From assembly GCF_030296055.1 (NCBI RefSeq), contig NZ_AP027370.1:496001-560000 (forward strand): a DNA stretch of 64,000 nucleotides, in the 5' to 3' direction. The position numbers and the translations under genes were made by a program. The notes beneath the pieces are model-generated. The model was not told the origin of the DNA. It did not search any database and worked only from the letters and a program-made list of their open reading frames with translations. Below, in pieces: positions 43,804 to 51,382 of the stretch. Positions within the stretch are counted from its first letter, which is position 1. Each line of letters starts with the position of its first letter. The DNA comes from Hydrogenimonas cancrithermarum. Its GTDB lineage: Bacteria > Campylobacterota > Campylobacteria > Campylobacterales > Hydrogenimonadaceae.

Positions 43804-44994
43804 TCATAACACGATGCGTTCTACATCGCCGTAAAGGCTCTTCCCTTCATACGGTGAATTTTCGAAACGCCCACAGCACTCTTTATCCGGATCGAAAAGA
43901 ATCAGGTCGGCATCGTATCCCACTGCTATTTTCCCTTTGTAACGATCGATCCCAACCGTCTCGGCCGGCCTGCAAGCCGTAAGTTTCGAGAGTTCCGGCA
44001 AGTCGATCATTCCCTCTTTCACCAGGAACGTATAGCAAAGCGGCAAGAAAGCGTTCAATCCGTCGATACCGTACTCCGCTTCCGAAAACACGGCATCTTT
44101 CGCACTGCCCGATACCGGCGTATGAAGTGCCGTCAGCATCGAGACGACACCGGATTTGAGGCGCTCGATCATCGCTCGGCGTGAAACCTCATCCCTAAGC
44201 GGAGGCCATATTTTTCCTGCGGTATTGTAGTTGTCGCAGAGAGTATCGGTCAAAAGAAGATGATGAAGCGGTACCTGCGCATGCAGATGAGGATTGGCAC
44301 TGCAAATCTCCAATGTCTGCGGTGTCGAAGCGGCCAGAATCACGACATCGACACCGTAATAGGATGCCAGTTCGCCGATACGGGCCACCTGTGACGATTC
44401 GGCAACGGCCGGCACGCCCCCAAGGCCGAGCCGGCTCGAAACTTCACCCTCATGCATGACACCGTCACCCTGAAGCGCCGGATCGTTGGCATGGCAGAAG
44501 AGCTTGATCCCATGCATCACGGCATATTCCATCAGACGGCGGATAAGATTTCCATCGATACTGCTGTCAAACTCGATCCCGACCGCTCCCTCTTTAAGCA
44601 AAATCGACGCATCGCTCAATTTTTCCTCATCCGTGACACCCGAAAGGAGCGTCAGAATCTTCGTATCACGGCAGAGTTCCGCCTGCGACTTGGCGAATTC
44701 CAGCGTAATTTCATTGTCGATGCGCGGCGTACAGAGTGAAGAGATCACGACGGTTCCAAATCCGTTGACGTAGGCATTGGCCGAGAGTTTTTCGAGCGTT
44801 CCGCCCCGCAATCTACCATCCATGACGCCGACACCGATATCGATCATCGCCGGCATCAGATAGCGGCCGCCGGCATCCAAAGATTCACCGCCTAAAAGGC
44901 CCTCTCCCATCTGCGCAATCTTTCCATTCTCTATCCGGACATCGATCGCTTCGACCCTTTCGGGGGTTACGACCTTCGCATTTGTAATGACCAT
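43804..44994 (-). CDS. Dihydroorotase homologue lacking metal ligands (PyrC'/PyrX-like)
   Basis: A 396-residue amidohydrolase-fold protein aligned over its length with class I dihydroorotases. The zinc motif DxHxH is replaced by MIDIGVGVMDG, and the late catalytic Asp motif (TDHAPH) by TALHTPVSG. FCHANDPAL and HLHAQVPLHHLL remain. The protein is therefore very likely not an active dihydroorotase. In Pseudomonas a similar inactive homologue (PyrC'/PyrX) is a structural partner of aspartate transcarbamoylase, and the same role is a fair guess here. No pyrB is in the window. It stands alone, divergent from a cytochrome c gene. Confidence 0.85.
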   Translation of the reverse strand: MVITNAKVVTPERVEAIDVRIENGKIAQMGEGLLGGESLDAGGRYLMPAMIDIGVGVMDGRLRGGTLEKLSANAYVNGFGTVVISSLCTPRIDNEITLEFAKSQAELCRDTKILTLLSGVTDEEKLSDASILLKEGAVGIEFDSSIDGNLIRRLMEYAVMHGIKLFCHANDPALQGDGVMHEGEVSSRLGLGGVPAVAESSQVARIGELASYYGVDVVILAASTPQTLEICSANPHLHAQVPLHHLLLTDTLCDNYNTAGKIWPPLRDEVSRRAMIERLKSGVVSMLTALHTPVSGSAKDAVFSEAEYGIDGLNAFLPLCYTFLVKEGMIDLPELSKLTACRPAETVGIDRYKGKIAVGYDADLILFDPDKECCGRFENSPYEGKSLYGDVERIVL

Positions 44995-45054
44995 GTCATT
45001 CCTTCAAGCTATTTTGATAAAATTATAGGATATACGAGTTGAAAGAGAGGGAAA

Positions 45055-45402
45055 ATGGGAAAGTTTCTATGGTTTTTTCTGCCGTTTGCACTTCTGGCAC
45101 AGAGCGAAGGCGAAACGATCTATATGACAAAGGGATGCTACGGCTGCCACGGCGTCAAGGGTGAGGGGATCGGAAACTACCCGAAACTGGCCGGCAAACC
45201 TGAAGCTTTTCTCATCGACAGACTCCACAAACTCAAAGAGGGGATCGGCCACACAAGCAAACGTGACATCATGATTCCCTTCGCCAAAGCGCTCAGTGAA
45301 AAAGAGATCCGATCAGTCAGCGGCTATCTCGGCCGAATCGATCCCTCCCGCGATCGGAAAGAAGATGTGGCAGACGAATATCTTGGGGGATTCGGTTCCT
45401 GA
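45055..45402 (+). CDS. Class I monohaem cytochrome c, periplasmic
   Basis: A 115-residue exported protein with signal peptide (FLWFFLPFALLA-Q), one haem-binding motif CYGCH near residue 25, and a methionine ligand in DIMIPFAKAL. The shape matches small soluble electron carriers of the cytochrome c553 type. The gene follows a GAGAGGG site at ATG 45055, and is convergent with the thioredoxin-like gene. Partners could be a terminal oxidase or peroxidase elsewhere. Confidence 0.9.
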   Translation: MGKFLWFFLPFALLAQSEGETIYMTKGCYGCHGVKGEGIGNYPKLAGKPEAFLIDRLHKLKEGIGHTSKRDIMIPFAKALSEKEIRSVSGYLGRIDPSRDRKEDVADEYLGGFGS

Positions 45403-45421
45403 TGCTTTTCTTTAGACACCT

Positions 45422-45826
45422 CTAAAGAGCCCCTCTAAACTTCTTCAGCTCCTCTTTCATCCGCTCCAAAAAAGCATCCGCTTTTGCGGCACCGACGATG
45501 GGACGCGACCTCTTTTTTCCATTTTCATCCACGATGTAAAAGGTCGGAGTACCGTAAGGTTTGAGATAATCCGGCAACGGATCGGACTTCAGGTCGAGTT
45601 CGACGGGTACAAAGTTCTCGTTTAGAAAATCGGCGACTTCTGGCTTCGTGAAGACCTGGCTTTTCATGAACATACAGTAGTTGCAATTTTCCTGGCTTAT
45701 CATGACGAAAACCGGTTTGCCGCTCTCTTTCGACTCCATCAAAGCGTCCTGATAATCCATCGCCCACTCGACTTCCCCAAAAAGAGCCACGATGGCCAAA
45801 AGAAGTGTCAAAAGTATCTTTTTCAT
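45422..45826 (-). CDS. Periplasmic thioredoxin-like protein
   Basis: A 134-residue protein with signal peptide (KKILLTLLLAIVALFG) and a thioredoxin fold with active site NCNYCMF. It also has the cis-Pro region YGTPTFYIVDENG. The helix MKSQVFTKPEVADFLNENFVPVELD is like the SoxW/DUF255 group. It overlaps the end of dsbD by four bases (ATGA), so DsbD is the likely electron donor that keeps it reduced. Confidence 0.9.
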   Translation of the reverse strand: MKKILLTLLLAIVALFGEVEWAMDYQDALMESKESGKPVFVMISQENCNYCMFMKSQVFTKPEVADFLNENFVPVELDLKSDPLPDYLKPYGTPTFYIVDENGKKRSRPIVGAAKADAFLERMKEELKKFRGAL

Positions 45827-47583
45827 CCCTTTTTCCCCTCAACGATCGCTACAAACTCATCCGGAGATTTATAGCCGGAGATCCGTTTCGATTTTATCTC
45901 TTCTCCTTTTTCGAAAAAGAGAATGGCTGGCGGGCCGAAAACACCGAAATGTTTCATCAGCTTTTTCTGTTCGGGCGAATTTTGTGTGACATCGACCTGA
46001 TAGAGATTGTACCCACGCAATGCCCCGATCACACGCGGATCTTTGAAGGTACTCTCTTCGAGCTCCTTGCAGCTGACGCACCAATCCGCTCTGAAATCGA
46101 CCATCACGGGTTTGTCACCCGATTCGATTTTGGCAAGGAGATCATCCAGTGACGATACGGGTTGAAACGGCAGGGAACGTTCGGAAACCGAAGTTCCTGA
46201 GGAGCGTTCTTTGACGACTTTCAGCGGATCGATCGGGCTGGAGGCACCTGTAAAGGTGCCGAAAAGAAGAAAGAGCCCGTAGACCAACATGAGAAATCCG
46301 AGCCCTTTGAAGAGTGCGTTCCAGCTTCGCTTCTCCCCGAGCGGCTCGAGTGCACCCATATAGATGGCACTGACGATAAAGAGTGCGGCCCAAAGTCCCA
46401 TCACTATCGTATCGGGGAGGATTCTTGAAAGCATCCAGATCGCCACACCGAGCATGACGACACCGAAGACTTTGCTCACCGCCATCATCCAGCCACCGGG
46501 TTTTGGCATAAACTTACCTGCACCCGTCCCGATCAACAGCAGTGGCAAGCCCATACCCAGACTCATGACGAAAAGTGCAGCGCCGCCCAGCAGCGCATCT
46601 CCCGTCTGCCCGATATAGATGAGCGCACCGGCAAGCGGCGGTGCGACACAGGGGCCCACGATAAGCGCCGAAAGGAATCCCATGACGGCGACTCCGGCAA
46701 GGCCACCCTTTTTACCCGCTTCATCGCTCGTTCTGCTCAGCTTGCTCTGAATCGTTGCCGGCAGCTGAAGTTCGTAAAAGCCGAACATCGAAAAGGCAAG
46801 TGCGACGAACAAAAGCGCAAAGATGGAAATGACCCAGGGATTCTGAAGTGCCGCCTGGATGTTGGCACCGAAAAGCCCAGCAAGTACACCCGCAATCGTA
46901 TAGGTCAGCGCCATCGAAAGCACATAGATCAAAGAGAGTGCAAATCCACGTTTCGCCGTCATCCCTTCACCCTGAGCCACGATGATGGACGAAAGAATCG
47001 GAATCATCGGAAAGACACACGGCGTAAGTGCCAACAGCAGGCCAAATCCGAAAAAAGTAAACAGTACGATGCCGAAACTTTTGGTTTTGAGCGTCGAAGC
47101 GATCGACTCCTCTTCGGAAAGCCCACCACCTTCGTTGGATGTCGAATGTTGGATGTCGGACGTCGCATTGGATTGTGCCGATGCGACGGTTTGGAGCGAG
47201 AAGGGGTAGCGTTTGGTGACCGGTGGATAACAAACACCCCTATCCGAACATCCCTGATACTCGAGGATGAATGTCACCTCTTTGCTTTTCGGATCTTTCA
47301 AAACGAGCGGGATCGTCACTTCAAACTGTTTGGCATAGACCTCATCGCCGAACTCATCCTTTTCGGACGGCGGGAGCGTGTAGCTGCCGAGCGCGGCCTT
47401 GTTGGACGGTTCGACCGAAAATTTGAGCGCATTTTTCGTTAAATGAATATGGTCCGCGATCTCGATTTTGACATGAAAGGCATCCTCCTTCATCGTGACG
47501 GAGGGTTTGAACGCCTCATCCACACTCAGGAATTCAGCAAAAAGGCTCAGCGCAAAGAAGAGCAACACGATACTTTTTTTCAT
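45823..47583 (-). CDS. dsbD: Thiol:disulfide interchange protein DsbD
   Basis: Carries electrons from cytosolic thioredoxin to periplasmic thiols. Start ATG 47583 follows GGAGAGG with a six-base spacer, giving 586 residues. The N-terminal periplasmic domain (about 20-125) has YQGCSDRGVCYPP. A variable linker follows (about 130-155). Eight membrane helices contain the Cys pair of the transport domain (LTPCVFPMIPIL and VGPCVAPPLAG). The C-terminal thioredoxin-like domain has ADWCVSCKELE. The linker is coded by a 14-bp imperfect tandem repeat. The downstream thioredoxin-like protein overlaps by ATGA. Confidence 0.95.
   Translation of the reverse strand: MKKSIVLLFFALSLFAEFLSVDEAFKPSVTMKEDAFHVKIEIADHIHLTKNALKFSVEPSNKAALGSYTLPPSEKDEFGDEVYAKQFEVTIPLVLKDPKSKEVTFILEYQGCSDRGVCYPPVTKRYPFSLQTVASAQSNATSDIQHSTSNEGGGLSEEESIASTLKTKSFGIVLFTFFGFGLLLALTPCVFPMIPILSSIIVAQGEGMTAKRGFALSLIYVLSMALTYTIAGVLAGLFGANIQAALQNPWVISIFALLFVALAFSMFGFYELQLPATIQSKLSRTSDEAGKKGGLAGVAVMGFLSALIVGPCVAPPLAGALIYIGQTGDALLGGAALFVMSLGMGLPLLLIGTGAGKFMPKPGGWMMAVSKVFGVVMLGVAIWMLSRILPDTIVMGLWAALFIVSAIYMGALEPLGEKRSWNALFKGLGFLMLVYGLFLLFGTFTGASSPIDPLKVVKERSSGTSVSERSLPFQPVSSLDDLLAKIESGDKPVMVDFRADWCVSCKELEESTFKDPRVIGALRGYNLYQVDVTQNSPEQKKLMKHFGVFGPPAILFFEKGEEIKSKRISGYKSPDEFVAIVEGKKG
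47134..47175. repeat. Imperfect 14-bp tandem repeat inside dsbD
   Basis: Two near-identical 14-base units, GTTGGATGTCGAAT and GTTGGATGTCGGAC, followed by a decayed third (GTCGCATTGGATTG). They encode the flexible Ser/Asn/Thr-rich linker between the periplasmic and membrane domains of DsbD. The unit keeps the frame only over multiples of three copies (42 bases). Confidence 0.7.
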
Positions 47584-47724
47584 CAACATCCTCTCCAATC
47601 GAAATTATCCTATTAAACCATACTTTATGTAACAAAAGTGTAAATTTATCGCCGTACACCCGCATATCAACGCTATTTTCGGTGCACCGCCCCCAACGAA
47701 ACCCGAAGAGAGCGTCGGATGGAT

Positions 47725-48066
47725 CTACCCGCAGTTCATCCCGTCGCAGCTTCGAACGACACCCATGTCGCTTCCGTTGTTGCGCAGAAACTTTCCGAGT
47801 GTCTCGAAATTCCGCTTGAAATAGCCGGAATCGATCACTTTTTTGGCTTCCGCATCGACCTCATGAACCTTTTTGAGCTTGGCGGCACGATATTCGAACA
47901 TCTCTTCCCACTCGTCGCTCGTCAGCATCGCGGCACCCTTGAAACCGGAACCGTGGCACTGTTTACAGAGCTTTTTATACGTCACCATTCCCTTTGCCGA
48001 GTAGGCATGGAGCCCAAGCGCCCCCACCATACAGCATATCATCGTCATCAGAAATTTTTTCATCAT
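47725..48066 (-). CDS. Small periplasmic monohaem cytochrome c with C-terminal Cys pair
   Basis: A 113-residue exported protein. Signal peptide (KKFLMTMICCMVGALGLHAYS), haem motif KLCKQCHGSGFKGAAML, an alpha-helical body, and a C-terminal tail VVRSCDGMNCG with two cysteines that could form a disulfide. The ATG at 48066 overlaps the AhpD-like gene stop region and follows AAGGG. It lies between the AhpD-like gene and dsbD. An electron-transfer or thiol-linked role is inferred from this setting. No clear Met ligand, so the distal ligand is uncertain. Confidence 0.85.
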   Translation of the reverse strand: MMKKFLMTMICCMVGALGLHAYSAKGMVTYKKLCKQCHGSGFKGAAMLTSDEWEEMFEYRAAKLKKVHEVDAEAKKVIDSGYFKRNFETLGKFLRNNGSDMGVVRSCDGMNCG

Positions 48067-48067
48067 T

Positions 48068-48604
48068 TCATCCCTTCTCTCCCAGTCCAAATACGTTCGA
48101 CAACGTATTGATATAGTTGAAGTAGCCGGTTATGGCTACCGCCTCGATGATCTCCGTATCGGTGTATCCTTGTGCTTTGATCGCATCGATATCCGCTTTG
48201 GTCATTTTATAGTTCTCCTTTTTCGAGGCGCGGATACAAAAACGCAGCAGCTCCTTTTCACTCTCCGGCACATCCATCGTGTCGATACCTTGAAGAACTT
48301 TTTCGACCTGCTCTTCCGTCATTCCAAGCATTTTAGCGATGTTTTTATGTACATCGATACACATCTTGCAACCATTCTCCTTGGAGATGAGCAACGCGAT
48401 CGCCTCTTTCGTGCGGTAAGGAAGTTCCGTCTCTTTCAACAGATAGTTCTGCACCATCTCATCCGTCGCGAAGTAGATATCTTTTCGCACCGCCAGAAGC
48501 TTGAAAATCTCTCCGAGTGTTCCCGTCTTCTCCAGAATCGGTCGCGCACGCTCCTGAATTTCCGGATCCATCTCTTCGAATTCCGGTAGGTCGATATAGG
48601 CCAT
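48068..48604 (-). CDS. AhpD-like / carboxymuconolactone decarboxylase-family protein
   Basis: A 178-residue, cytosolic all-helical protein. The motif NGCKMCIDVHKN has the CxxC and His of alkylhydroperoxidase AhpD, with Glu in RTKEAIALLISKE upstream acting as relay. The length and C-terminal segment (DTEIIEAVAITGYFNYINTLSNVFGL) fit the uncharacterised peroxidase-related group. A thiol-peroxidase function is a family-level inference. It follows the TetR gene by 49 bases with its own TATAAT, and leads a cluster with cytochrome c and dsbD. Confidence 0.88.
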   Translation of the reverse strand: MAYIDLPEFEEMDPEIQERARPILEKTGTLGEIFKLLAVRKDIYFATDEMVQNYLLKETELPYRTKEAIALLISKENGCKMCIDVHKNIAKMLGMTEEQVEKVLQGIDTMDVPESEKELLRFCIRASKKENYKMTKADIDAIKAQGYTDTEIIEAVAITGYFNYINTLSNVFGLGEKG

Positions 48605-48653
48605 CGTTTCTCCTTTTTTTATTATAAAGATTGTTTGTGGAACGGTTGTGCAA

Positions 48654-49259
48654 TCAGCACGTCGAAAGCTCCGCTTTCGCCATTTCGCTCAGGTAGGGCG
48701 AAAAGAGCCCGAGAATGCGGCCCGTCACCATTCGAACCTCCACTTCACCGACATCATTGCCCAGACTCATCAGATAGGGTGTCCAAAACTGACTGTAGAG
48801 CATGATCGTATCGGCCAGCTGTTCGATGGCATCATCATACGGCAACAGCAAGTACCCATTTTCCCGTAGATGCTCGACCAGTGTCAGAAGCTTCGCATGC
48901 TGCATCCTGTTGTCCCGTGCCACCGCTTCGAAAAGCTCCGGGTCGCGTTGCATCAGGAAAATGAGCTCACGTCGAAAAAAGCGGTATTCCCACCAGACAT
49001 CCGCCACGAAAGTACAATAGCGCTTCATCTCGCACATCGACTCGGGCAGCGCTTTGGCTTCGAAGCCGATCTTCTCTGTCATCTCACGATAAAGCGCACG
49101 GATGATCGCCTCTTTGTTGCGAAAATGGTAATAGAGGTTTCCCGGACTGATGCCAGCCGCTTTGGCGATATGATTGGTCGTCGCACGCTGTGTATCTTCT
49201 TCATTAAAGAGCTTCAGCGCCGCTTCCAGAACCTTCTCCCACGTATCTTTGCGTTCCAT
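48654..49259 (-). CDS. TetR-family transcriptional repressor
   Basis: A 201-residue regulator. The N-terminal helix-turn-helix reads TTNHIAKAAGISPGNLYYHFRNKEAII, and the C-terminal ligand/dimer domain is helical with a YCTFVADVWWEYRFFRRELIFLM segment rich in aromatic residues. It is divergent from the large thioredoxin-domain gene at 49417, and two similar palindromes lie between the starts. It probably represses itself and that gene. Ligand unknown. Confidence 0.93.
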   Translation of the reverse strand: MERKDTWEKVLEAALKLFNEEDTQRATTNHIAKAAGISPGNLYYHFRNKEAIIRALYREMTEKIGFEAKALPESMCEMKRYCTFVADVWWEYRFFRRELIFLMQRDPELFEAVARDNRMQHAKLLTLVEHLRENGYLLLPYDDAIEQLADTIMLYSQFWTPYLMSLGNDVGEVEVRMVTGRILGLFSPYLSEMAKAELSTC

Positions 49260-49270
49260 CTCTTCCCTTT

Positions 49271-49284
49271 AGTGCAATTGCTCT
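49271..49284. promoter_or_regulatory. Operator-like palindrome 1 (TetR regulator)
   Basis: AGTGCAATTGCTCT, six of seven base pairs symmetric around AATT. It sits near the transcription start of the tetR promoter, where a bound repressor would block it. Confidence 0.6.
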
Positions 49285-49287
49285 ACG

Positions 49288-49317
49288 ATTCTATAATAAT
49301 CTTTTTTTATTTGTCAA
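49288..49317 (-). promoter_or_regulatory. tetR promoter
   Basis: Minus strand TTGACA (49317-49312), an 18-base spacer and TAGAAT (49293-49288); TATAGA at 16 bases is an alternative -10. The -35 box overlaps that of the opposite promoter. Confidence 0.6.
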
Positions 49318-49339
49318 GAGTAATTGCTCTAATTTTAAT
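49311..49339 (+). promoter_or_regulatory. Promoter of the thioredoxin-domain gene
   Basis: TTGTCA (49311-49316), 17 bases, TTTAAT (49334-49339), ten of twelve consensus positions. The spacer contains operator-like palindrome 2. Confidence 0.58.
49317..49330. promoter_or_regulatory. Operator-like palindrome 2 (TetR regulator)
   Basis: AGAGTAATTGCTCT, six of seven base pairs symmetric. With palindrome 1 the consensus is AGAGCAATTGCTCT. It fills the spacer of the plus-strand promoter. Confidence 0.6.
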
Positions 49340-49416
49340 CGAACCGATTACTTTGCCAAACATGAAACTTTTTATAAAATAGTCGCTACCATCCTGGTAA
49401 AACCCACAAAGGTAAC

Positions 49417-51345
49417 ATGATGCCCAACCGACTCGACCATGAAGACTCCCCCTATCTGCAGCAACACGCCAACAACCCCGTAGACTGGTACCCATGGTGC
49501 GACGAAGCCTTCGAAAAAGCCAAACGCGAAAACAAGCCGATCTTCCTCTCCATAGGATACAGCAGCTGTCACTGGTGCCACGTGATGGAGCACGAAGTTT
49601 TCGAAAACGAAAAAATCGCCGACTACCTCAACCGCCACTTTGTCTCGATCAAGGTCGATCGCGAAGAGCGGCCCGACATCGACAAGCACTTCCAGGCCGT
49701 GCATCAGTTGCTCAATCAGCGCCCCGGCGGATGGCCCGCATCGATTTTTCTGACCCCTGACCTCAAACCCTTTTTCGCCGGCACCTACATTCCCCCCGAA
49801 CGCAAATACAACATGATGGGCTTTTTGGAGCTGATCACGGTAATACACGAAAAGTGGAGCGAAGCGCCGGAGAGCATCGTCAAAAACGCAGACGAGATCC
49901 AGCGCTACCTCGAGCCCAAAGAGGGTCCCATCAAAGCGACGAAACTCGACCTCTCCCTTATCGACAGGACAATCGAACAGGCGAACGACAGCTTCGACCC
50001 CGTCTGGGGCGGCTTCTCCAAGGCCCCGAAGTTCCCGCATACCTCGACGATCGACCTGCTCTTCGACCTCCATCGGCTGAGCGGCAAAAACGAACCGCTC
50101 GAAATGGCGACGCACACCCTGAAAAACATGGCAAAAGGGGGCATCTACGACCTGGTCGACGGCGGTTTCTGCCGCTACAGCACCGACGATATGTGGCTGG
50201 TGCCGCACTTCGAAAAGATGACCTACGACAACGGACTTCTGTGCGAAAGCTACCTGCGCGCCTACCAAACCACAAAGGATCCTTTCTATCTGAATATGGC
50301 CGAAGACATCATCGATTTCATGAAAGAGAAGATGATGGAAAACAGCCTCTTCTACTCCGCCAGCGACGCGGATACGGAAGGAGAAGAGGGAAAATATTTC
50401 ATCTACACGTATGACGAAATAGTGCATGCGCTGAGAGAGAACGGCTTCGACGAGCCGGAAGCCATGGCAATCTGCAAAGCACTCTCGATTACGCCGCAGG
50501 GAAACTTCGAAGGCAAGAATATCATCCGAAACGAGAGACTTGCCGACTACCCGTGGTGGCCGAAAGTGCGACGCATCCTGCGAATCCTGCGTGCGCCCCG
50601 CACCTACCCCTTCATCGACAAAAAGGTGATCACCTCATGGAACGCGATGATGATCAAATCGCTCTTCATCGCCGCCGACATCGACGACCGACACCTGGGC
50701 GATGCCATAGGCAGCATGAACGCACTGCTGGAACTGATGCAAAAAGGCGATACCCTCTACCACAGCGTCCTGATCCATAAAACCCCGACGATCGAAGCCT
50801 TTCTGGAAGATTACGCCTACCTCTGCGACGCCCTGCTGCAGGCCTACCACACGACACTCGACGAAACATGGCTGCTCAAAGCTCAAAAACTGGCCGAGCA
50901 TGCAGTCGACCGCTTTTACGAAAACGGCGAATGGTACTTCAGCCGCAACGAGTTCCCGACCGTCGCCGATATCTCCGACACCAGCTACCCCAGCAGCGCC
51001 GCGGTAATGACGAAGGTACTGCTCACCCTTGGCAGCCTGCTCGAACCCCGCTACCGTGAGATCGCCTTCAAAACGATGGAATACAACTCCATCAAGATCG
51101 TCAAATACCCGCTCTGGCACGCCACCTTCGTGACGGCCGCGCTGCGTTATATCAAGGAAGATATCGTCGTAAAATCGCTACCCAACCGCCTTATGGATGC
51201 CAAAACGGCGCTGCAGGATATCTCCTACCCCTACATCCTTTTGAAACCGGAGATAGAACCCGACTATATGGTCTGCAACCAGCATAGCTGCTTTGCCAAC
51301 TGCAAAAGTATGGAAGAGTTGAAAGAGGCGTTGAAGAGATTTTGA
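49417..51345 (+). CDS. DUF255 thioredoxin-domain protein (YyaL/SSP411 family)
   Basis: A 642-residue cytosolic protein. The N-terminal thioredoxin-like domain (about 5-165) opens with [17 protein letters not shown] and has the CxxC site [13 protein letters not shown] plus [10 protein letters not shown]. The rest is an (alpha/alpha)6 barrel like that of glycoside hydrolases/N-acylglucosamine epimerases, with [24 protein letters not shown] and [11 protein letters not shown]. The family is widespread from bacteria to SPATA20 in animals, but no reaction is established. Start is ATG 49417 or the next codon; AAAGG lies upstream. Likely controlled by the divergent TetR. Confidence 0.92.
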   Translation: MMPNRLDHEDSPYLQQHANNPVDWYPWCDEAFEKAKRENKPIFLSIGYSSCHWCHVMEHEVFENEKIADYLNRHFVSIKVDREERPDIDKHFQAVHQLLNQRPGGWPASIFLTPDLKPFFAGTYIPPERKYNMMGFLELITVIHEKWSEAPESIVKNADEIQRYLEPKEGPIKATKLDLSLIDRTIEQANDSFDPVWGGFSKAPKFPHTSTIDLLFDLHRLSGKNEPLEMATHTLKNMAKGGIYDLVDGGFCRYSTDDMWLVPHFEKMTYDNGLLCESYLRAYQTTKDPFYLNMAEDIIDFMKEKMMENSLFYSASDADTEGEEGKYFIYTYDEIVHALRENGFDEPEAMAICKALSITPQGNFEGKNIIRNERLADYPWWPKVRRILRILRAPRTYPFIDKKVITSWNAMMIKSLFIAADIDDRHLGDAIGSMNALLELMQKGDTLYHSVLIHKTPTIEAFLEDYAYLCDALLQAYHTTLDETWLLKAQKLAEHAVDRFYENGEWYFSRNEFPTVADISDTSYPSSAAVMTKVLLTLGSLLEPRYREIAFKTMEYNSIKIVKYPLWHATFVTAALRYIKEDIVVKSLPNRLMDAKTALQDISYPYILLKPEIEPDYMVCNQHSCFANCKSMEELKEALKRF

Positions 51346-51382
51346 TCGATAGAAGGAGGCCATAGAGTCGATACCGCGTTTT

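Noticed and set aside
47134-47175. CRISPR-like repeat
   Set aside because: Units are contiguous, imperfect and within a coding linker; there are no spacers.
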